From the NCBI RefSeq assembly GCF_000970795.1, contig NZ_KQ034029.1:323942-387941 (forward strand): DNA of 64,000 nucleotides, given 5' to 3'. The stretch is from Bombilactobacillus mellifer. Lineage in GTDB: Bacteria > Bacillota > Bacilli > Lactobacillales > Lactobacillaceae. The position numbers and the translations under genes are program-made. Shown piece by piece: positions 51,449 to 61,393 of this stretch (positions are counted from its first letter, which is position 1; every line of letters begins with the position of its first letter). The notes under the pieces were generated by a model. That model was not told where the DNA came from. It worked only from the letters and a program-made list of their open reading frames with translations, and did no database searches.

Positions 51449-53178
51449 TGTGGAAACATGATACCTGGGTTAAGCCCTATCTGAAACAATATAAGTTCCT
51501 TTTAGCTACCGTATTATTTTTAGGCGTTTTAACTACTTTTTGTGGTGGCGCTTTAATGTTTACTTCGGGTTATACCATTGATAAATCTGCCACTCGTCCG
51601 TATAACATTTTAATGATTTATCCGGCGATTTTATTGACACGGGCTTTTGGGATCGGCCGTCCCACTTTTAAATATATTGAACGGCTCCGTAGTCATAATT
51701 GGGTTTTGCGGGTGACCTCGAATTTAAGAACCCGTTTATATCAAACTGTGGAACAGGATGCCGCCTTTTTTAGTGAAAAATATCAAAGTGGCAATATTTT
51801 AGGTTTATTGTCTGAAGACATCGATCATTTACAAAATCTCTATTTGCGAACTGTTTTTCCGACAGTTGTTGGCATCTTACTAGTAGTTATCATTACCATC
51901 GGTATCGGCTATTTTGATTGGTGGTTTGGGTTATTCATTCTTTTGCTTTTACTCATTGAAGTTTTATGGGCTCCCTTATTATCTACCAGCATTGAAGCTG
52001 CCCGAAGAGAACGGCAAAAAACGTTAAAGGACCAATTATATACCGAATTAACGGATAATATCTTAGGGGCCAATGATTGGGTATTATCCGGTCGAAAAGC
52101 CGATTTTCAAAAAACGACCCAAACGACCATTAATCAACTCAATGCTTCGAAATTGATCAGCAAAAAATTTGGTTGGCAACGTGATTTTTATTTACAACTG
52201 GTCTTAGGGGTTATTTTTCTGGTGTTGATTGTTTTTACCAATCTCCACTTTACTAGTACTCAGGCCCAGGCCAATTATGTGGCTGCTTTTGTTTTGGCCA
52301 TTGCCCCGGTAGACGAAACCATTATCCCGATTAGCCAAGGTTTCGAAGAATATCCCATGTATCGCGATTCCGTGAAACGGTTGAACCAATTACATCCTAC
52401 GCCCCAAAAATTACCTCCCCAGCAGCAGTTGGCGCCAGCTGATTTTCAAACCTTAACTATTCAAAATTTACAATTTGAATATGACGCAACCACCCCCGTT
52501 TTGGTTCGCAATTTTAATCAAACCATTCAACGCGGCGAAAAATTAGCTTTAATTGGACCTAGCGGCAGCGGCAAAACTACTTTACTGCAATTAATTAATG
52601 GCGACCTAGCCCCGCAAAAGGGCGCAGTATTGGTCAATCAGATCAATGTGCGCGCTTTACAAAATAACCGGCAGCAGTTGTTTGCTTTTTTGAATCAACA
52701 ACCGTTTTTATTCAATACTTCAATTTTGAATAATGTGCGCTTAGGTAACGAAAATAAAAGTGATCAACAAGTCCGTGATGCCATTGCTGCAGTTAAAATG
52801 CAGGATTTGGTAGAATCTTTGCCCCAAGGTTATGATACTTCTGTCCAAGAAGCGGGGGCGCGTTTTTCAGGCGGCGAACAACAGCGATTATCCCTAGCGC
52901 GTATTTTATTGCAAGATGCCCCGATCGTGCTCTTGGATGAACCAACGGTGGGGTTAGATCCCATTACCGAACATGATTTATTACAAACGATTTTTACGGT
53001 CTTACAAGATAAAACGATCATTTGGGTCACTCATCATTTACAAGGCATTAATCATGTAGATCAAGTGATTTTTTGGAATCAGGGCCAAATTGAAATGGCA
53101 GGAAATCCTCAGCACCTTTATCAAACTAACGCCCATTTCCAAGAACTTTATCGCATGGACCAAGGCATTATCCATTAA
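51448..53178 (+). CDS. cydD: CydDC-type ABC transporter subunit, second
   Basis: The partner half of the exporter, also 576 residues. Early motifs FTSGYTIDKSATRPYNILM and RAFGIGRPTFKYIERL are typical of this subunit in Firmicutes. The ATPase shows Walker A GPSGSGKTTLLQ, signature FSGGEQQRLSLARIL, Walker B VLLDEPTVGLD and H-loop WVTHH. It starts at the overlapping TAATG of the preceding gene. A poorly formed hairpin and T-rich sequence follow near 53200-53230, possibly ending the operon. Confidence 0.92.
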   Translation: MWKHDTWVKPYLKQYKFLLATVLFLGVLTTFCGGALMFTSGYTIDKSATRPYNILMIYPAILLTRAFGIGRPTFKYIERLRSHNWVLRVTSNLRTRLYQTVEQDAAFFSEKYQSGNILGLLSEDIDHLQNLYLRTVFPTVVGILLVVIITIGIGYFDWWFGLFILLLLLIEVLWAPLLSTSIEAARRERQKTLKDQLYTELTDNILGANDWVLSGRKADFQKTTQTTINQLNASKLISKKFGWQRDFYLQLVLGVIFLVLIVFTNLHFTSTQAQANYVAAFVLAIAPVDETIIPISQGFEEYPMYRDSVKRLNQLHPTPQKLPPQQQLAPADFQTLTIQNLQFEYDATTPVLVRNFNQTIQRGEKLALIGPSGSGKTTLLQLINGDLAPQKGAVLVNQINVRALQNNRQQLFAFLNQQPFLFNTSILNNVRLGNENKSDQQVRDAIAAVKMQDLVESLPQGYDTSVQEAGARFSGGEQQRLSLARILLQDAPIVLLDEPTVGLDPITEHDLLQTIFTVLQDKTIIWVTHHLQGINHVDQVIFWNQGQIEMAGNPQHLYQTNAHFQELYRMDQGIIH

Positions 53179-53250
53179 TTGCAGCCAGTATGCTTCTTGC
53201 TTTGGTCTTGTGACAAGTTGCTTTCTTTTTTCGAGGTCTTTTAAATAGGG

Positions 53251-54228
53251 CTAGACTTGGCGTTGCAATAAGTACGGGATCAGAACTTGCAGCAATTTTT
53301 GAGCATGCGTAGGGGGCAATTGTTCAATTAACGCTTGCGCTTTGTGGGTATACTTGTGGGCCAAGTGCTGAGCCGCAGTAATGCCACCGTTTAATATAAC
53401 CTGGTGGACAATTTGTTGTATCTGCATGGCAGTCAAGGGCGGGGTGGTTTGTAATAATTGCCGTAAATGTCCGTTGGGATCGGTTTGTAATGCATAAATT
53501 AAGGGAAGTGTATACACCCCGTTAGTTAAATCTTCAAATTGGGGTTTGCCGGTCCGTTCATCGCCTACGTAATCTAAAATATCATCTTGAATCTGAAAAG
53601 CCATCCCTACATTATGACCGATAAAGCGGGCCTGGTGAATGATCTGCGGCTCAGCTTGCGCTAAAGTAGCCCCTAATTGGGAACTTAATTCAATCAACTG
53701 GGCGGTTTTGCCGGCAATTTCACGCAAATACATTTTGACAGTCGCATTTACATTGGCATTAATTTGTAGTTGGTCTAATTCCCCTTGTAAAATTTTTTGC
53801 AGACCACGGGCTTGCTGTAATATTTGCGCTTGATTGGTGGTGACGCGGGCGATTAATTCAAAATAGACTGTTAATAAATAATCACCGGCATAAATCGCGT
53901 TGCGATCACCTACCTGCGTTTGTACAGTGGCCGAATGGCGGCGGGTCGGAGAATTATCAATAACGTCATCATGCATGAGCGTCGCCAAATGTAAAATTTC
54001 CATGGCGGCAGCGGCTTCAATCAATTGATCTTCTTGGGGCTGTGGTCCAAATTGACTAAAAATGAGCAAAAAAGCTGGCCGCAGCATTTTACCACCGTTT
54101 AAGATTTGTTGACGAATCAAGGGCGCTAAGGGTGCCTTGAGCTGATCTACTTGGTGCAAAATTAATGTCTGAACTGCAGTTAATTGCTGTTGCAAGTGGG
54201 GAGTTCGATTCCAAAATGAATTTATCAT
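53251..54228 (-). CDS. Long-chain polyprenyl diphosphate synthase (menaquinone side chain)
   Basis: A 325-residue trans-isoprenyl synthase that lengthens allylic diphosphates with isopentenyl diphosphate. The two Asp-rich motifs are LMHDDVIDNS (near residue 80) and FQIQDDILDYVG (near 208), and GGKMLRP near the start is also typical. It resembles HepT/IspB-type long-chain enzymes; a HepS partner is not seen here. The start is ATG at 54226-54228 behind AAAGGTG. It is divergent from menA, which attaches such a chain to a naphthoate, so the chain is probably for menaquinone. Confidence 0.85.
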   Translation of the reverse strand: MINSFWNRTPHLQQQLTAVQTLILHQVDQLKAPLAPLIRQQILNGGKMLRPAFLLIFSQFGPQPQEDQLIEAAAAMEILHLATLMHDDVIDNSPTRRHSATVQTQVGDRNAIYAGDYLLTVYFELIARVTTNQAQILQQARGLQKILQGELDQLQINANVNATVKMYLREIAGKTAQLIELSSQLGATLAQAEPQIIHQARFIGHNVGMAFQIQDDILDYVGDERTGKPQFEDLTNGVYTLPLIYALQTDPNGHLRQLLQTTPPLTAMQIQQIVHQVILNGGITAAQHLAHKYTHKAQALIEQLPPTHAQKLLQVLIPYLLQRQV

Positions 54229-54298
54229 CGGCAGACACCTTTTCATATACTATAATCAATAATAGTATAGCAAAAACTTTAAAAGGATTTGAATTAAA

Positions 54299-55198
54299 TT
54301 GGAATTAAAAGTATTTTTAGAACTAATCGAAATCAAAGCCAAAACAGCCAGTATCTTTCCTTTCCTGATGGGCGTTTTTTACGCTTATTATCATTTTCAT
54401 CAGTTGGATTGGCTGAATTTGGTAATTTTCTTTGTGGCAATGTTTTTATTTAATATGTCCGTAGATATCAATGATAACTATTGGGATTATCAAAACGCTC
54501 CGGCCGATTTAGCCTATCGTCGCGCCACTAATGTCATTGGTGTCAATCATTTAGATATTAAAAAAATTGGCCGGCTGGATTTTATTTTTGCAGGCATCGC
54601 TGCCCTTTTAGGTCTGATTTTAGTAGCCCGCGTCGGCTGGATCGTTTTAGCTTTGGGGTTGTTTTGTTTTGCCGTTGGCTTTTTTTATGCCGGTGGACCC
54701 TGGCCCTTAGATGCTTTACCAGTGGGAGAATTTTTTTCCGGCTTTACCATGGGCTTTATGATTTTTTTGTTAGCGGTTTATGTTAATGTCTATCAAGTTG
54801 TGGCCTTTAACTGGCAACTGATCGGACCTATTTTCTTAGCCGCTGGCTTATCGATGTGTGCCATTGCTTCATTGTTATTAGCCAATAATATTTGTGACTA
54901 TCAAGAAGACTTAAATTTAAACCGGCACACCATTGTGCGTTATCTGGGGGTTCAGCGGAGTTTATGGTTTTACGCCAGCTTATTAATCGTGGGCTATTTA
55001 TTATTAATTGTATCTGTGATCTGTCGGATTTTACCTTTCTCCGTTTTATTAGCGCTCTTAGTCATTCCGTTAGTGTATCGGAACACCCGCCACTTTTTTG
55101 CCGTCCATGTAAAAAAAGAAACCTTCAAATTAGCGGTGCAAAATTTGTTTGTCATCACTTTAACCCAAGTAGTGGGCTTTGGTCTAGGTCTTTTATAA
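54299..55198 (+). CDS. menA: 1,4-dihydroxy-2-naphthoate polyprenyltransferase
   Basis: MenA joins a polyprenyl chain to 1,4-dihydroxy-2-naphthoate, giving demethylmenaquinone. The 299-residue UbiA-family protein has about eight to nine helices and the first Asp-rich motif in MSVDINDNYWDYQN; the second is in CDYQEDLNLNRHTIV. The start is TTG at 54299 behind AAAGGA. The upstream menaquinone genes (menFDBCE) are not in the window, so the cell may take up the naphthoate from outside, as several lactic acid bacteria are thought to do. Confidence 0.88.
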   Translation: MELKVFLELIEIKAKTASIFPFLMGVFYAYYHFHQLDWLNLVIFFVAMFLFNMSVDINDNYWDYQNAPADLAYRRATNVIGVNHLDIKKIGRLDFIFAGIAALLGLILVARVGWIVLALGLFCFAVGFFYAGGPWPLDALPVGEFFSGFTMGFMIFLLAVYVNVYQVVAFNWQLIGPIFLAAGLSMCAIASLLLANNICDYQEDLNLNRHTIVRYLGVQRSLWFYASLLIVGYLLLIVSVICRILPFSVLLALLVIPLVYRNTRHFFAVHVKKETFKLAVQNLFVITLTQVVGFGLGLL

Positions 55199-55221
55199 TT
55201 TTTTGAGTACTATAGGTAAAA

Positions 55222-55253
55222 AAAGCCCTTCAATCAAAAGATTGAAGGGCTTT
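55222..55253. terminator. Bidirectional terminator between menA and ackA
   Basis: Perfect 14-base stem AAAGCCCTTCAATC (55222-55235) and GATTGAAGGGCTTT (55240-55253). The minus strand continues with a strong T-run, the plus strand with a weaker one. Confidence 0.88.
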
Positions 55254-55261
55254 AATTGAAT

Positions 55262-56461
55262 TTAATGTTTTTGCGTGAGCTGATAAGTATCCCGTGCAAT
55301 CATTAATTCTTCATTAGTTGGAATAATATAAACTTTGACGGCGGAATCCGGTTGACTAATTAACCGCTCTTGACCGCGTACTTGATTGGCCTGATCATCT
55401 AATTGCACTCCTAAATGACGCAACGCGTGGCAAACATCGGCACGCACTAAAGCATCATTTTCGCCAATACCGGCGGTAAATACTAATGCATCCGGCTGAA
55501 CTCCTAATAAGGCCCAGTAAGAACCAACATACTTCACGATGCGATTAGCAAACATTTGTTGCGCTAATTGCGCACGTTGGTCGCCGGCCGCCGCAGCATC
55601 ATCAATATCACGCTTATCATTGGAAATGCCGGAAACTCCTAGTAATCCTGATTCTTTATTTAGAACCCGGATAATCTCTTTGACATCCTTAATCTGTTCT
55701 TTTTCCATCATATAAGGAATAATCGAAGGATCAACATCGCCTGACCGCGTGCCCATCATAATTCCGGCTAACGGCGTGAAACCCATCGAAGTATCAATGG
55801 CTTGACCATTTTTAATCGCGGAAATAGAAGCTCCACTGCCTAAATGTAACGTAATTAAATTAGTTTGGGCTTGCGGTTTTTGCAGCAACTCTGCTGCTCT
55901 TTGCGTTACATAACGATGACTGGTTCCATGAGCGCCGTATTTACGAATACCATAATTATCATAATATTTTTTATCAATAGGATATAAATAATTTGCCGGA
56001 CTCAAATGGCTGAAGAAAGAATTATCAAAAACTGCTACTTGCGGTACCTCAGGTAAGAGCTTTTGAAAAACATTCATAAAATAAGCTTCTACACGATTAT
56101 GTAACGGCGCTAATTCCGCTAAATTTTCAATTTTCAAAAGTACTTGATCATCAACTAACGTAGATTCATGAAAAATTTCTCCTCCTGAAACCACGCGATG
56201 CCCGATACCCTTGATATCTTCGAGGTGCTTGACAATCTTTAAATTTTTGAGCCGCGTTAAAATGAGGGTGGCTGCTGCTTCTTTGGTGAGAATCGCTTCA
56301 GTTTTTTTAAAGTGCTCTTGGCCATTATAAGTCGCGCTAAAAACGGCATCTTTTGTCCCGAGACGGTCAATCATTCCCTTTGCAACTTGTTTTTCTTGTG
56401 GCATATCATATATTTGCCATTTCAAACTGGAACTCCCAGCATTAACTGACATAAACAACAT
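55262..56461 (-). CDS. ackA: Acetate kinase
   Basis: AckA converts acetyl phosphate and ADP to acetate and ATP. The ~399-residue protein has the ASKHA phosphate-1 motif SVNAGSSSLKWQIYD at its start, the catalytic region GAHGTSHRYVTQRAAEL, LHLGSGASISAI, and GTRSGDVDPS with the active-site Arg. The start is uncertain: ATG at 56459-56461 follows GGAGTG, while an ATG six codons upstream lacks a binding site. With oxygen respiration, acetyl phosphate from pyruvate would give extra ATP here. Confidence 0.92.
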   Translation of the reverse strand: MLFMSVNAGSSSLKWQIYDMPQEKQVAKGMIDRLGTKDAVFSATYNGQEHFKKTEAILTKEAAATLILTRLKNLKIVKHLEDIKGIGHRVVSGGEIFHESTLVDDQVLLKIENLAELAPLHNRVEAYFMNVFQKLLPEVPQVAVFDNSFFSHLSPANYLYPIDKKYYDNYGIRKYGAHGTSHRYVTQRAAELLQKPQAQTNLITLHLGSGASISAIKNGQAIDTSMGFTPLAGIMMGTRSGDVDPSIIPYMMEKEQIKDVKEIIRVLNKESGLLGVSGISNDKRDIDDAAAAGDQRAQLAQQMFANRIVKYVGSYWALLGVQPDALVFTAGIGENDALVRADVCHALRHLGVQLDDQANQVRGQERLISQPDSAVKVYIIPTNEELMIARDTYQLTQKH

Positions 56462-56498
56462 CTTATACAGACACTCCATTTCTTTGTAAGTTAATTAA

Positions 56499-56527
56499 AT
56501 TATACGCTACCGCAATCGGTTACACAA
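56499..56527 (-). promoter_or_regulatory. ackA promoter with a cre-like sequence
   Basis: Minus-strand -35 TTGTGT (56522-56527) and perfect -10 TATAAT (56499-56504), 17 bases apart. Between them, TGTAACCGATTGCG (minus strand, 56511-56524) matches 12 of 14 cre positions. CcpA control of ackA is known in other Firmicutes; in this place it would repress. Confidence 0.6.
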
Positions 56528-56583
56528 AATCAATCTTTAAAAGAAAATTCTTAAAAAGAAGCTAGTTTTTATAATTATTTTAG

Positions 56584-56612
56584 TTTTCAGAATCTTAGTT
56601 TAAGTCTATAAT
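56584..56612 (+). promoter_or_regulatory. ndh promoter
   Basis: A perfect -10 TATAAT (56607-56612) and a weak -35 TTTTCA (56584-56589) with 17 bases between, 38 bases before the ndh start. Confidence 0.5.
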
Positions 56613-56650
56613 AAGAGTGATGATACTTCGAAGAAAGAAGGACTGGGTTT

Positions 56651-57841
56651 ATGGCTCATATTGTTATTTTAGGCGCGGGTTATGCTGGTTTGGGTACAGC
56701 ACGGAAACTGGCAAAAATTGCTCCCTCAGATACCAAAATTGATTTGATTGATCGTAACGTGCAACATGTCGAGTCAATCAAACTCTATCAAGTTGCCGCC
56801 GGCACGGCACAACCTGATGAAATTAGTTTTGATATTCAATCAGTACTTCCTGCGAATGTTAACTTTATTCAAGCAACTGTTACAAAAGTTGATTACGAAA
56901 ATAAAAAAGTAGAATTTTCGGATCATGAAGATTTAACTTATGATTACGTAGTTTTAGGTTTAGGATTTCGTTCCGAAAACTTTGGGATGAGCGGCGCCGA
57001 TAATTATTCTTATAAATTACAAGACATCCCAACGGCACAAAAAATTTATCAAGTAATTAATTCTAATATCCGCAATTACAAACAATCACAAGATCCCAAT
57101 GATTTAAATATTGCCGTTTGTGGTGCAGGTTTTACCGGGATTGAATTACTAGGCGAATTAATTGAAACGGTTAAAATTTTAAAAGCTAAATATAGTGTGC
57201 CAAAAATCAATATCACTTGTTTAGAAATGGCTCCGCAAATTTTACCGATGTTTGATTCCAAGTTAGCGCAATATGCCTTGGATTTCTTGACTAAAAATGG
57301 CATTAAAATTATGACCGGCGCGAAAATTCAAAAGATTGAACCTAATGCGGTGGTTTATACTCAAGGCGAAAGCGACACCGAGCAACGGGTTTATGCTAAT
57401 TCAATTATTTGGACGGTAGGCGTCAGTGGGAGCGATGTCATTAAAGATTCCGGGTTTGATGCTAAAAGAAACCGCATCGTGGTGACCGATTATCTCAACA
57501 TTGCCGATCATCCGGAAATTTATGTCGTTGGTGATGATTCAGCCTCAATGGATCCTAAGTCGGGTAGACCGTTACCGACAACAGGACAATTAGCATTGGC
57601 CCAAGCCAATGTGGCTGCTCAAAATATCGTCGCAGATATTAAACAACAAGCACAAAAGAAATTTGTTTACAAATCTAAGGGGACAGTGGCTTCCTTAGGT
57701 CCAAATAGCGGTATTGCAGAAATTCAAATGACTAATCCGCATGTGAAATTAAAAGGCAAGATGGCAGCCTTAGCCAAGAAATTCTCGTTCGAACAAGTTT
57801 TGTTTGAAGTTGGTGGTCTCAAAGGGATCAAAAATAATTAA
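56651..57841 (+). CDS. ndh: Type II NADH dehydrogenase (NDH-2)
   Basis: A 396-residue FAD enzyme at the inner membrane face that passes electrons from NADH to a quinone without pumping protons. Two dinucleotide-binding sites are visible: VILGAGYAGLGTARKL (FAD, residues 4-19) and AVCGAGFTGIELLGEL (NADH, near 155). The FAD-closing motif is EIYVVGDDSASMD. It has a strong ribosome binding site (AAGAAGGA). With MenA and cytochrome bd in the same region it completes a minimal respiratory chain. A strong terminator follows. Confidence 0.92.
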   Translation: MAHIVILGAGYAGLGTARKLAKIAPSDTKIDLIDRNVQHVESIKLYQVAAGTAQPDEISFDIQSVLPANVNFIQATVTKVDYENKKVEFSDHEDLTYDYVVLGLGFRSENFGMSGADNYSYKLQDIPTAQKIYQVINSNIRNYKQSQDPNDLNIAVCGAGFTGIELLGELIETVKILKAKYSVPKINITCLEMAPQILPMFDSKLAQYALDFLTKNGIKIMTGAKIQKIEPNAVVYTQGESDTEQRVYANSIIWTVGVSGSDVIKDSGFDAKRNRIVVTDYLNIADHPEIYVVGDDSASMDPKSGRPLPTTGQLALAQANVAAQNIVADIKQQAQKKFVYKSKGTVASLGPNSGIAEIQMTNPHVKLKGKMAALAKKFSFEQVLFEVGGLKGIKNN

Positions 57842-57880
57842 AAAAAAAAGATTTCTATTTAAAATAGAAATCTTTTTTTA
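57841..57880. terminator. Bidirectional terminator between ndh and mnmG
   Basis: AAAAAGATTTCTATTT pairs with AAATAGAAATCTTTTT around a two- to four-base loop, with long A and T runs on either side. It serves both convergent genes. Confidence 0.9.
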
Positions 57881-57889
57881 TCGCCCTAG

Positions 57890-59785
57890 TTATTCCGCGC
57901 GTTTCGCAATTCTGCCCCGTTGAATATAGATCATTAAAATACTGAGATCCGCAGGATTAACTCCGGAAATACGACTAGCTTGAGCAATCGTGGTGGGGTT
58001 AATCTTTTTTAATTTTTGCAAAGCTTCCGTCGCTAGGCCTTGGACGTCATCATAATCCAAATTGGCGGGAATCTTTTTGGCTTCTAATTTTTTCAGATGA
58101 GCTATTTGCGCTTCCTGCTTTTTAATATAACCGGCATACTTAATAGAAATTTCCACTTGTTCAATTACCGGCAATGGCAACTCCGGTCCACCAATTAAAT
58201 CTTGGATATCAGAATAGTGAATCTGCGGCCGTTTTAAAAAGTCAGACGCTAACACCCCATCTTGTAACGGTGCCATTTGATATTGTGCCAACAACTCATT
58301 AACTTGAGCGCTCGGTTTAATTCGCACCTTTTGCAGACGATCTATTTCCTGGGAAATTTGTTGCGCTTTGTGCTGAAATTGTTGATATCGCTGTGCAGAA
58401 ATCAGTCCTAATTGATGGCCATATTCCGTTAAGCGTAAATCTGCATTATCGTGCCGCAAAACTAACCGATATTCTGCTCGGCTGGTTAGCAAACGGTACG
58501 GTTCAGTCGTGCCTTTCGTTACTAAATCATCGATCATAACCCCAATATAAGCTTCATTACGTTTTAAGATCAAAGGTGCTTGCTGTTTTACTTGTAAGGC
58601 CGCATTAATGCCGGCAATAATTCCTTGACCTGCAGCTTCTTCATAACCCGAAGTGCCATTCATTTGTCCTGCCGTATACAAATGGGCAATGAGTTTTGTT
58701 TCTAAGGTTTGTTTGAGCTGCCAAGGTTCCACAATATCGTATTCAATTGCATAACCTGGACGCATCATTTGCGCATGTTCCAACCCCGCAACAGAGTGCA
58801 ACATTTGTTGTTGTACTTCTTCGGGCATCGAAGTCGAAAAGTCTCCAACATAATATTCTTCTGTATCGCGGCCTTCAGGCTCCATAAAAATTTGATGCCG
58901 CGGTTTGTCGGCAAACCGGACAATTTTGTCCTCAATCGAAGGACAGTACCGTGGTCCCACACCTTGAATAACTCCCGAAAACATCGGCGCCCGATCTAAG
59001 TTGTCACGAATAATCTGATGCGTATGCGCATTGGTGTAAGTCATCCAACAAGAAATTTGATCTTTTAAGTACGATTGCGGCAAGGTCTCATAGGAAAACG
59101 CATGTGGGGTGGTATCACCAGGCTGCTCTTCCATTTTGGAAAAATCTACAGTATTTTTGGCTACACGCGGTGGCGTTCCGGTTTTAAAACGCTGTAATTG
59201 AAAACCGTGTTTTTCTAAATCTTCCGATAATTTAATGGAGGGCAATGAATTATTGGGACCTGATGAATACATTAATTCTCCAATAATAATTTTACCGCGC
59301 GAAGAAGTGCCCGCTGTCAAAACCACTGCCTGCGCGCGATAGCGGGCGCCCGTATTTGTTACCACTCCTTGGCACACTTTATTGTGGACGATGAGCCGCT
59401 CCACCAAGCCTTGACGTAAAGTTAAATTCGGTTCTTGCTCCAAGGTTGCCTTCATTAACCGATGATAAGCATTTTTATCAGCTTGCGCCCGTAAAGCACG
59501 GACTGCCGGGCCCTTACCCGTATTCAACATCCGCATTTGAATATAGGTGGCATCAATATTCTTACCCATTTGGCCTCCTAGGGCGTCAATTTCTCGTACC
59601 ACAATTCCTTTGGCCGGACCACCAATGGAGGGATTACAAGGCATAAAAGCCACCATATCTAAGTTAATGGTCAATAACAAAGTTTTTTCGCCCATCCGCG
59701 CTGCCGCCAGTGCGGCTTCACAACCAGCATGACCTGCGCCAACGACTATCACATCATATTTTTCGGGGGCATCATATTCTTGCAT
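57890..59785 (-). CDS. mnmG: tRNA uridine 5-carboxymethylaminomethyl modification enzyme MnmG
   Basis: MnmG (GidA) works with MnmE to add the carboxymethylaminomethyl group at U34 of certain tRNAs, using FAD, NADH and a folate carbon. The 631 residues are typical. The FAD motif is [19 protein letters not shown] (residues 11-29), followed by [13 protein letters not shown]. Later family blocks include [23 protein letters not shown] and [19 protein letters not shown]. It lies 15 bases after mnmE and is transcribed with it. Confidence 0.96.
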   Translation of the reverse strand: MQEYDAPEKYDVIVVGAGHAGCEAALAAARMGEKTLLLTINLDMVAFMPCNPSIGGPAKGIVVREIDALGGQMGKNIDATYIQMRMLNTGKGPAVRALRAQADKNAYHRLMKATLEQEPNLTLRQGLVERLIVHNKVCQGVVTNTGARYRAQAVVLTAGTSSRGKIIIGELMYSSGPNNSLPSIKLSEDLEKHGFQLQRFKTGTPPRVAKNTVDFSKMEEQPGDTTPHAFSYETLPQSYLKDQISCWMTYTNAHTHQIIRDNLDRAPMFSGVIQGVGPRYCPSIEDKIVRFADKPRHQIFMEPEGRDTEEYYVGDFSTSMPEEVQQQMLHSVAGLEHAQMMRPGYAIEYDIVEPWQLKQTLETKLIAHLYTAGQMNGTSGYEEAAGQGIIAGINAALQVKQQAPLILKRNEAYIGVMIDDLVTKGTTEPYRLLTSRAEYRLVLRHDNADLRLTEYGHQLGLISAQRYQQFQHKAQQISQEIDRLQKVRIKPSAQVNELLAQYQMAPLQDGVLASDFLKRPQIHYSDIQDLIGGPELPLPVIEQVEISIKYAGYIKKQEAQIAHLKKLEAKKIPANLDYDDVQGLATEALQKLKKINPTTIAQASRISGVNPADLSILMIYIQRGRIAKRAE

Positions 59786-59800
59786 TAATATCTCCTTTCC

Positions 59801-61186
59801 TTATTTACCCAAACAAAATTGGCTAAATAATTGGGTAATGAGTTCATCAGGAGCGGTTTCTCCGGTAATTTCTCCTAAAGTATTCCAACAATTAGTCATA
59901 TCAATTTGCACTAAATCAATCGGCATCTGGGCTTGGATACCGGACATGACATCTGCTAAAGATTGTTGAGCTTGTTGCAGCAGCCCCACTTGCCGTGCGT
60001 TGGTCACAACAGCTGTCGTTTGGCTGGTTTCGATCCCTTGAAAGAAAAGTTGTTTGATCTGTGCGGCGATTTGGTCAATTCCGGATTTTTGGGTAGCAGA
60101 TATTATGACGGGAGTTAAATCATCGGCGGTTAACGGTAACGCTGCAGAGTCCCAAGCTGGTGCTAAATCTTGTTTATTCACAATCACAAGTCGTTTTTGT
60201 TCTTGGGTTAACTGAAATAGCCGTTGATCGGTGGCATCCAAGGGGCGACTACTGTCGACAACTAATAAAATCAAATCCGCGGTTTGCAGTGATTGCAAAC
60301 TGCGATCTACACCTAATTGTTCAATTTGATCCGTGGTTTCATGAATGCCTGCGGTATCAATTAATTGTAAGGGAATCCCTGCGACATTAGCCGTTTGTTC
60401 GATAACATCACGCGTGGTGCCCGCAATATCTGTAACAATAGCTCGTTGCTTTTGCGCCAAAACGTTTAACAGACTGGATTTGCCGACATTAGGTTTGCCA
60501 ATAATAGCGGTTTTTAAACCACTATTCATAATTTGACCAGCTTGCGCCGTTTGTAATAATTGTTCAATTTGTTGGGAGACAGCTTGGGCTTTTTCTAATA
60601 GCATTTGGGTCGTAATCTCATCTGTATCATATTCCGGATAATCAATATTAACCTCGACTTGGCCCAAAACATCCATGATTTCTTGGCGTAAATGCTTAAT
60701 TAAATGTTGCAGGGAGCCATCTAACTGTTGCACGGCTTGGTGCATGGCTTTATCCGTTTTAGCCCGAATCAAATCCATAACCGATTCCGCTTGTGTCAAA
60801 TCAATCCGACCGTTCAAAAATGCACGTTTGGTAAACTCCCCTGGCTCTGCTAAACGCGCTCCTTGACCGATAAGCGTTTGCAAAACGAGATTAGTGGCCA
60901 TTATGCCACCATGTGTGTTAATTTCCACCACGTCTTCTCGAGTAAAGGTTTTGGGTGCCCGCATTACAGAAATCATTACTTCATCGAGTACTTGTTGGGA
61001 TTTGGGATCCATCACATGCCCATAATTAATCGTATGTGAAGCTACTTGCGTGAGGTCTACCCCGCTTGTGACCTGATTAGCAATTGTGATCGCTTCGCTC
61101 CCTGATAAGCGGACAATAGAAATTGCTCCTTCTCCTACTGGTGTGGAAATAGCAGCAATCGTATCAAATTCAGTAATGTTTGGCAT
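59801..61186 (-). CDS. mnmE: tRNA modification GTPase MnmE
   Basis: MnmE is the dimeric GTPase partner of MnmG. The 461 residues start with a folate-binding domain ([20 protein letters not shown]), then a helical domain holding the G domain: G1 [13 protein letters not shown]2 DIAGTTRD, G3 DTAG, G4 NKQD. The C-terminal cysteine motif CLGK is intact. The start is ATG at 61184-61186 behind AAGGAG; an upstream GTG at 61204 overlaps the binding site. A terminator hairpin ends only about 19 bases before the ATG (see attenuator). Confidence 0.96.
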   Translation of the reverse strand: MPNITEFDTIAAISTPVGEGAISIVRLSGSEAITIANQVTSGVDLTQVASHTINYGHVMDPKSQQVLDEVMISVMRAPKTFTREDVVEINTHGGIMATNLVLQTLIGQGARLAEPGEFTKRAFLNGRIDLTQAESVMDLIRAKTDKAMHQAVQQLDGSLQHLIKHLRQEIMDVLGQVEVNIDYPEYDTDEITTQMLLEKAQAVSQQIEQLLQTAQAGQIMNSGLKTAIIGKPNVGKSSLLNVLAQKQRAIVTDIAGTTRDVIEQTANVAGIPLQLIDTAGIHETTDQIEQLGVDRSLQSLQTADLILLVVDSSRPLDATDQRLFQLTQEQKRLVIVNKQDLAPAWDSAALPLTADDLTPVIISATQKSGIDQIAAQIKQLFFQGIETSQTTAVVTNARQVGLLQQAQQSLADVMSGIQAQMPIDLVQIDMTNCWNTLGEITGETAPDELITQLFSQFCLGK

Positions 61187-61204
61187 TTTACGCTCCTTAA
61201 CCAC

Positions 61205-61263
61205 AAAAAAAGTGCCCCTTACATCAAACCTAAATTAACTTTAGTTTTGATAAAAAGCACTTT
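61205..61263 (-). terminator. Terminator or attenuator in the mnmE leader
   Basis: Outer arms AAAGTGC (61209-61215) and GCACTTT (61257-61263) enclose an inner 12-base stem (61223-61234 with 61240-61251, one mismatch). On the minus strand it ends in seven T residues. A consensus promoter lies upstream at 61297-61325, so transcripts starting there must cross this signal to reach mnmE. Confidence 0.75.
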
Positions 61264-61296
61264 GACTACTTTTTAATTATTTTATTCAGTCATCGA

Positions 61297-61325
61297 ATAT
61301 AGCATCTTGTTGACTATTTGTCAAA
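61297..61325 (-). promoter_or_regulatory. Promoter of mnmE-mnmG
   Basis: Minus-strand -35 TTGACA (61320-61325) and -10 TATATT (61297-61302) separated by 17 bases. The start of transcription would be near 61290, giving a leader of about 100 bases. Confidence 0.75.
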
Positions 61326-61393
61326 AGCAACTCTTCTCAACTGCCGACGAGTGGGATAGTTATTCCATCGAGCGGTGCTTTTAAGAAAGTGAC

